Shown here piece by piece: positions 61,563 to 64,000 of a stretch of 64,000 nt of DNA. The stretch lies in contig WBMV01004760.1 of the NCBI GenBank assembly GCA_013396655.1, positions 812,046 to 876,045 of the forward strand. Direction: 5' to 3'. Position 1 is the first letter of the stretch. Every line of letters starts with the position of its first letter. Position numbers and translations under genes: made by a program. Origin of the DNA: Campylorhamphus procurvoides (lineage: Eukaryota > Chordata > Aves > Passeriformes > Dendrocolaptidae). Below the pieces are notes generated by a model. The model had not been told where the DNA came from. It saw nothing but the letters and a program-made list of their open reading frames with translations, and did no database searches.

Positions 61563-62150
61563 CCTCTTGTGTTCTTTCTCTGGCCCACTGAATCTTGAAT
61601 TATTTTCTGTACAATGACAGAGCTCCAATAGGAGAACAATAATATATTCCCATCTTTGTCCCAGCATTTCCCACAGCCTGGAGCTGACAGATTGGAACAT
61701 TCTGCTAAAAGACATTGCCCTGAGTCCTAGACCAGTGGGAACGGGAGCTGGGCATTTGGCTCCTGGGATGAGTAGTGCTTCTGCTAGGCTAGTTCATGTG
61801 CCATTTTAGAAGGAAATAACACCTGAAGTGAATTCTGTAGGAAACCCACGTGGCTGGTTTATTAGGCTGGCTTAGGCTGGCTTTGAGAGCACCTAGTGGA
61901 TCAAACTCCTCAGATCATCTGTGCAGGGGTGGGTTTGGTTTCTAGCTCCCTGTGAGGCTTAAATATAAGCTGAGCAGTGAGATGGTCCACCCTGGCAGGG
62001 CCAGTGAACTCTGCCTGTGGACAGAGATGCAGCTCCTGGGTTTGGCCCATCTTGCCATCAAACACTGTGCTGTCTTCAGAGAATAGATATCTCCAGGATG
62101 AGGCAGGGGCCTTCAGGATCATCCTTTTGGCTAGATGTGCCTAAATTCTC
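61563..62150. other. GC-richer noncoding segment, possibly further old repeat sequence
   Basis: Composition is distinctly GC-richer than the flanks. It includes a tandem pair of TTAGGCTGGC (61862-61881). A GTGCCTAAATTCTCC stretch near 62136 resembles tails found in reptile SINEs, but this is too short to assign. The 70-codon minus frame at 61910-62122 is unrecognised. Confidence 0.4.
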
Positions 62151-63921
62151 CTTATGAACCATTTTGAATTCCCACATTTTTAGGCTTGTAATTAGTTTAT
62201 TTTAATTTAACAGTTCCTTTGAATGTAGAACTGAAGGTTTTTATGGACCTGTTTTTCAAACGTAAGTTTTAAAAAATGTGTTATGATTAAACAAGATGAC
62301 AGGGAGATTTTGTGGTTCAAAAGTGTATCCATTTGTGAACCATACACAAACACAGTGTCTTCTGAAGCTTTAAAAACTGAAATTGCTTGAAATGTGTTAA
62401 TGCTGTTCAGGCAGTTCTGTAGAGCACTGTGGATCAGATCTGAACTCAGGAATAGCCAACTATATTAACTGCATTGCACTTATAACATAAATGTCAAAAT
62501 TGTTGACTTAATTCCTAGGCTCTTTTTCCTTTTTTTTGCCACATGTATGTTTCTATGAAGTCCTGCAGTGCAGGTCCATGTTCATGCAAATGCATTTATC
62601 TGACTCAGTGGAACTGTTCTGGTGAGTAAGTCAATGTCTGAGATCAACTAGGATGAGTCTGGTTTTCTTTTTAATAGAACTACTAATTTTGAAAATGACA
62701 TCTGTGAATTATTTTTAGTCTGAAGAGCTACAGACAGTATAAAATTAGAACGGTGGATTTCCTTGGCCGTTCTTTTGTTATTGTTTCTACCTGTTTAAAA
62801 CACTGGAGGAATAATGTGATTCATTACACATTACTTTTGTGGCAGTAGATGTATCCCCTAGTTTGGTATCCAAATGGGAACTATTGCTGCTTTGTAATAT
62901 GGGAAATTGGGAGTGGTGGAGGTGGGCATGGAAACTTCTATCCATGACAGGCTGTTGGTTTTAAAGACAGGTCTTTTTCTGCCTCTTTAGTGTCTATTTT
63001 CATTGCAGTGGAAGTTTTGATATGGTAGGATATCATGTGATAGCATAGGAAGGATGCAGTCTGTGTCCTTGTTGTTCAGTAAGTTCATGAATTGCTTTAA
63101 AGTGGCTGTTTGTCAGTATGTTAAAGGGGGTCCTTAGATACCAGTGGTACGAATTTGGAATAAATAGCTGAAAAAAAACGTGTAACAACCTACAAATGAG
63201 AGAGAAGGATAGAGAGGATTGAAAGAAAACTGAAATGGGAAAAGTGAATAGGAGATTGGAGAAAACAAGCATTCCTATAGAAAGCTATGAGTTGATAGAG
63301 TGGCAAACTTAGCAGCTTAGTAGAGGTCTTCAAAAATGAATAAATTTTCTATATACATGCATAAACCATATTAGATGATTCTATCAGATTTGAATCAGTG
63401 TAATTAGGGAAGTCCTGCATAAGGCAGTTACAGTAATTAAAAGTTGTGACCAATAAGCACCATCGTGATGGAGTCAGATAATAGTCACACCTAAGACCAC
63501 CTATAGCAGACTTGTAGTTCAAATCACATGGAAATCGCTATTTCATTTGGGAACAGCATATTTTCAAGATTACAGATTGGAAGGGTTAAAGTAAATCACA
63601 GTAAATATGACTCGCGTTTGTTAGAAGCCTCATCCTCCCAGCTATAAAAATTGTCAACTTGATTGTAAGTTAGCAAAAAAAAATAACTAGAATGAATACT
63701 GTTGTGTTTTCCCTCTATCAATTTTAAATGAAAACATTTTTAATTTTATTATATATTTTCTTACTTTTATTTTATAGAAGAGGTTTGTTGATGGATGATT
63801 AGTAGCAGTGATTCCCCAGCCTCAAATAGTTTGGTATCTTGAACAGGAAAAGATTGCATGGCATGATCTTGCTGTCCCCTATTTCTTTGCCACAAAAAAA
63901 GAGATTGTTTACAAATGTCTC
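62151..63921. other. Noncoding sequence without recognisable gene
   Basis: AT-rich, with frames below 80 codons and no recognisable repeat. A 15-base segment CTGGTGAGTAAGTCA near 62620 recurs near 47143. Confidence 0.65.
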
Positions 63922-63966
63922 TTTTTTTTTTTTNNNNNNNNNTATCTTTTTTTTTTTTTTTTTTTT
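63922..63966. repeat. Poly-T tract interrupted by a 9-base N gap
   Basis: Twelve T, nine N (63934-63942), TATC, then twenty T. The unknown bases are probably a small assembly or base-calling gap caused by the homopolymer, so true length here is unknown. Confidence 0.95.
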
Positions 63967-64000
63967 GCATTTTCTCTTTGAAATACCGAACCTAATAGAG

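Noticed and set aside
63767..63970. Lys-rich minus frame across the N gap
   Set aside because: Produced by translating poly-A and unknown bases.
1..64000. CRISPR array, prophage, operon or defence system
   Set aside because: No spaced direct repeats, no tightly packed genes, and retrotransposon relics indicate vertebrate nuclear DNA.
1..64000. Endogenous retrovirus or LTR pair
   Set aside because: I looked for paired long terminal repeats and gag/pol-like frames and saw none; the recognisable mobile DNA is CR1- and SINE-type.

Overview
The window looks like avian (at least sauropsid) nuclear DNA from a gene-poor region. Four things support this: AT-rich, CpG-poor sequence; no compact run of open reading frames; a truncated CR1 retrotransposon tail ending in the bird-type 3' octamer motif (about 37043-37190, minus strand); and older relics of CR1 and of tRNA-derived/MIR-like SINEs. 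Open frames are 60-138 codons, start in arbitrary places, often overlap on both strands, and none resembles a protein I recognise. I see no bacterial operon, tRNA, rRNA, CRISPR array, intact transposase or long reverse transcriptase frame.

Layout. 0-5 kb: an old CR1 3' portion (about 480-1095, plus strand), then unremarkable AT-rich DNA with a 12-C run and a G-quadruplex-like tract. 5-17 kb: ordinary noncoding sequence with several perfect inverted repeats and an AT-only-like patch near 11.8 kb. 17.5-31.8 kb: three candidate regulatory islands (17.54-17.81, 26.64-26.90, 30.48-31.79 kb) and a locally CpG- and GC-richer island (21.5-22.0 kb). 35-45 kb: a motif-dense segment with TCF/LEF-, GATA- and AP-1-type sites near 35.05 kb, the young CR1 tail, a MIR-like relic (38.64-38.78 kb), a small CpG pocket at 42.8 kb and a homeodomain-site-rich segment at 44.6-45.1 kb. 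49-58.5 kb: more candidate conserved-type segments and a strong CTCF-like motif at 52475. 59.4-62.1 kb: the only exon-like open frame (59841-60031), followed by two tRNA-like SINE heads on the minus strand. The right end has a 9-base N gap inside poly-T.

Overall reading: either an intergenic desert or the inside of a very long intron. Nothing in the sequence shows a novel multi-gene system. The points most worth checking are the exon-like frame at 59.8 kb, the CpG island at 21.5 kb, the CTCF-like site, and the motif-dense segments, whose conservation I cannot measure here.
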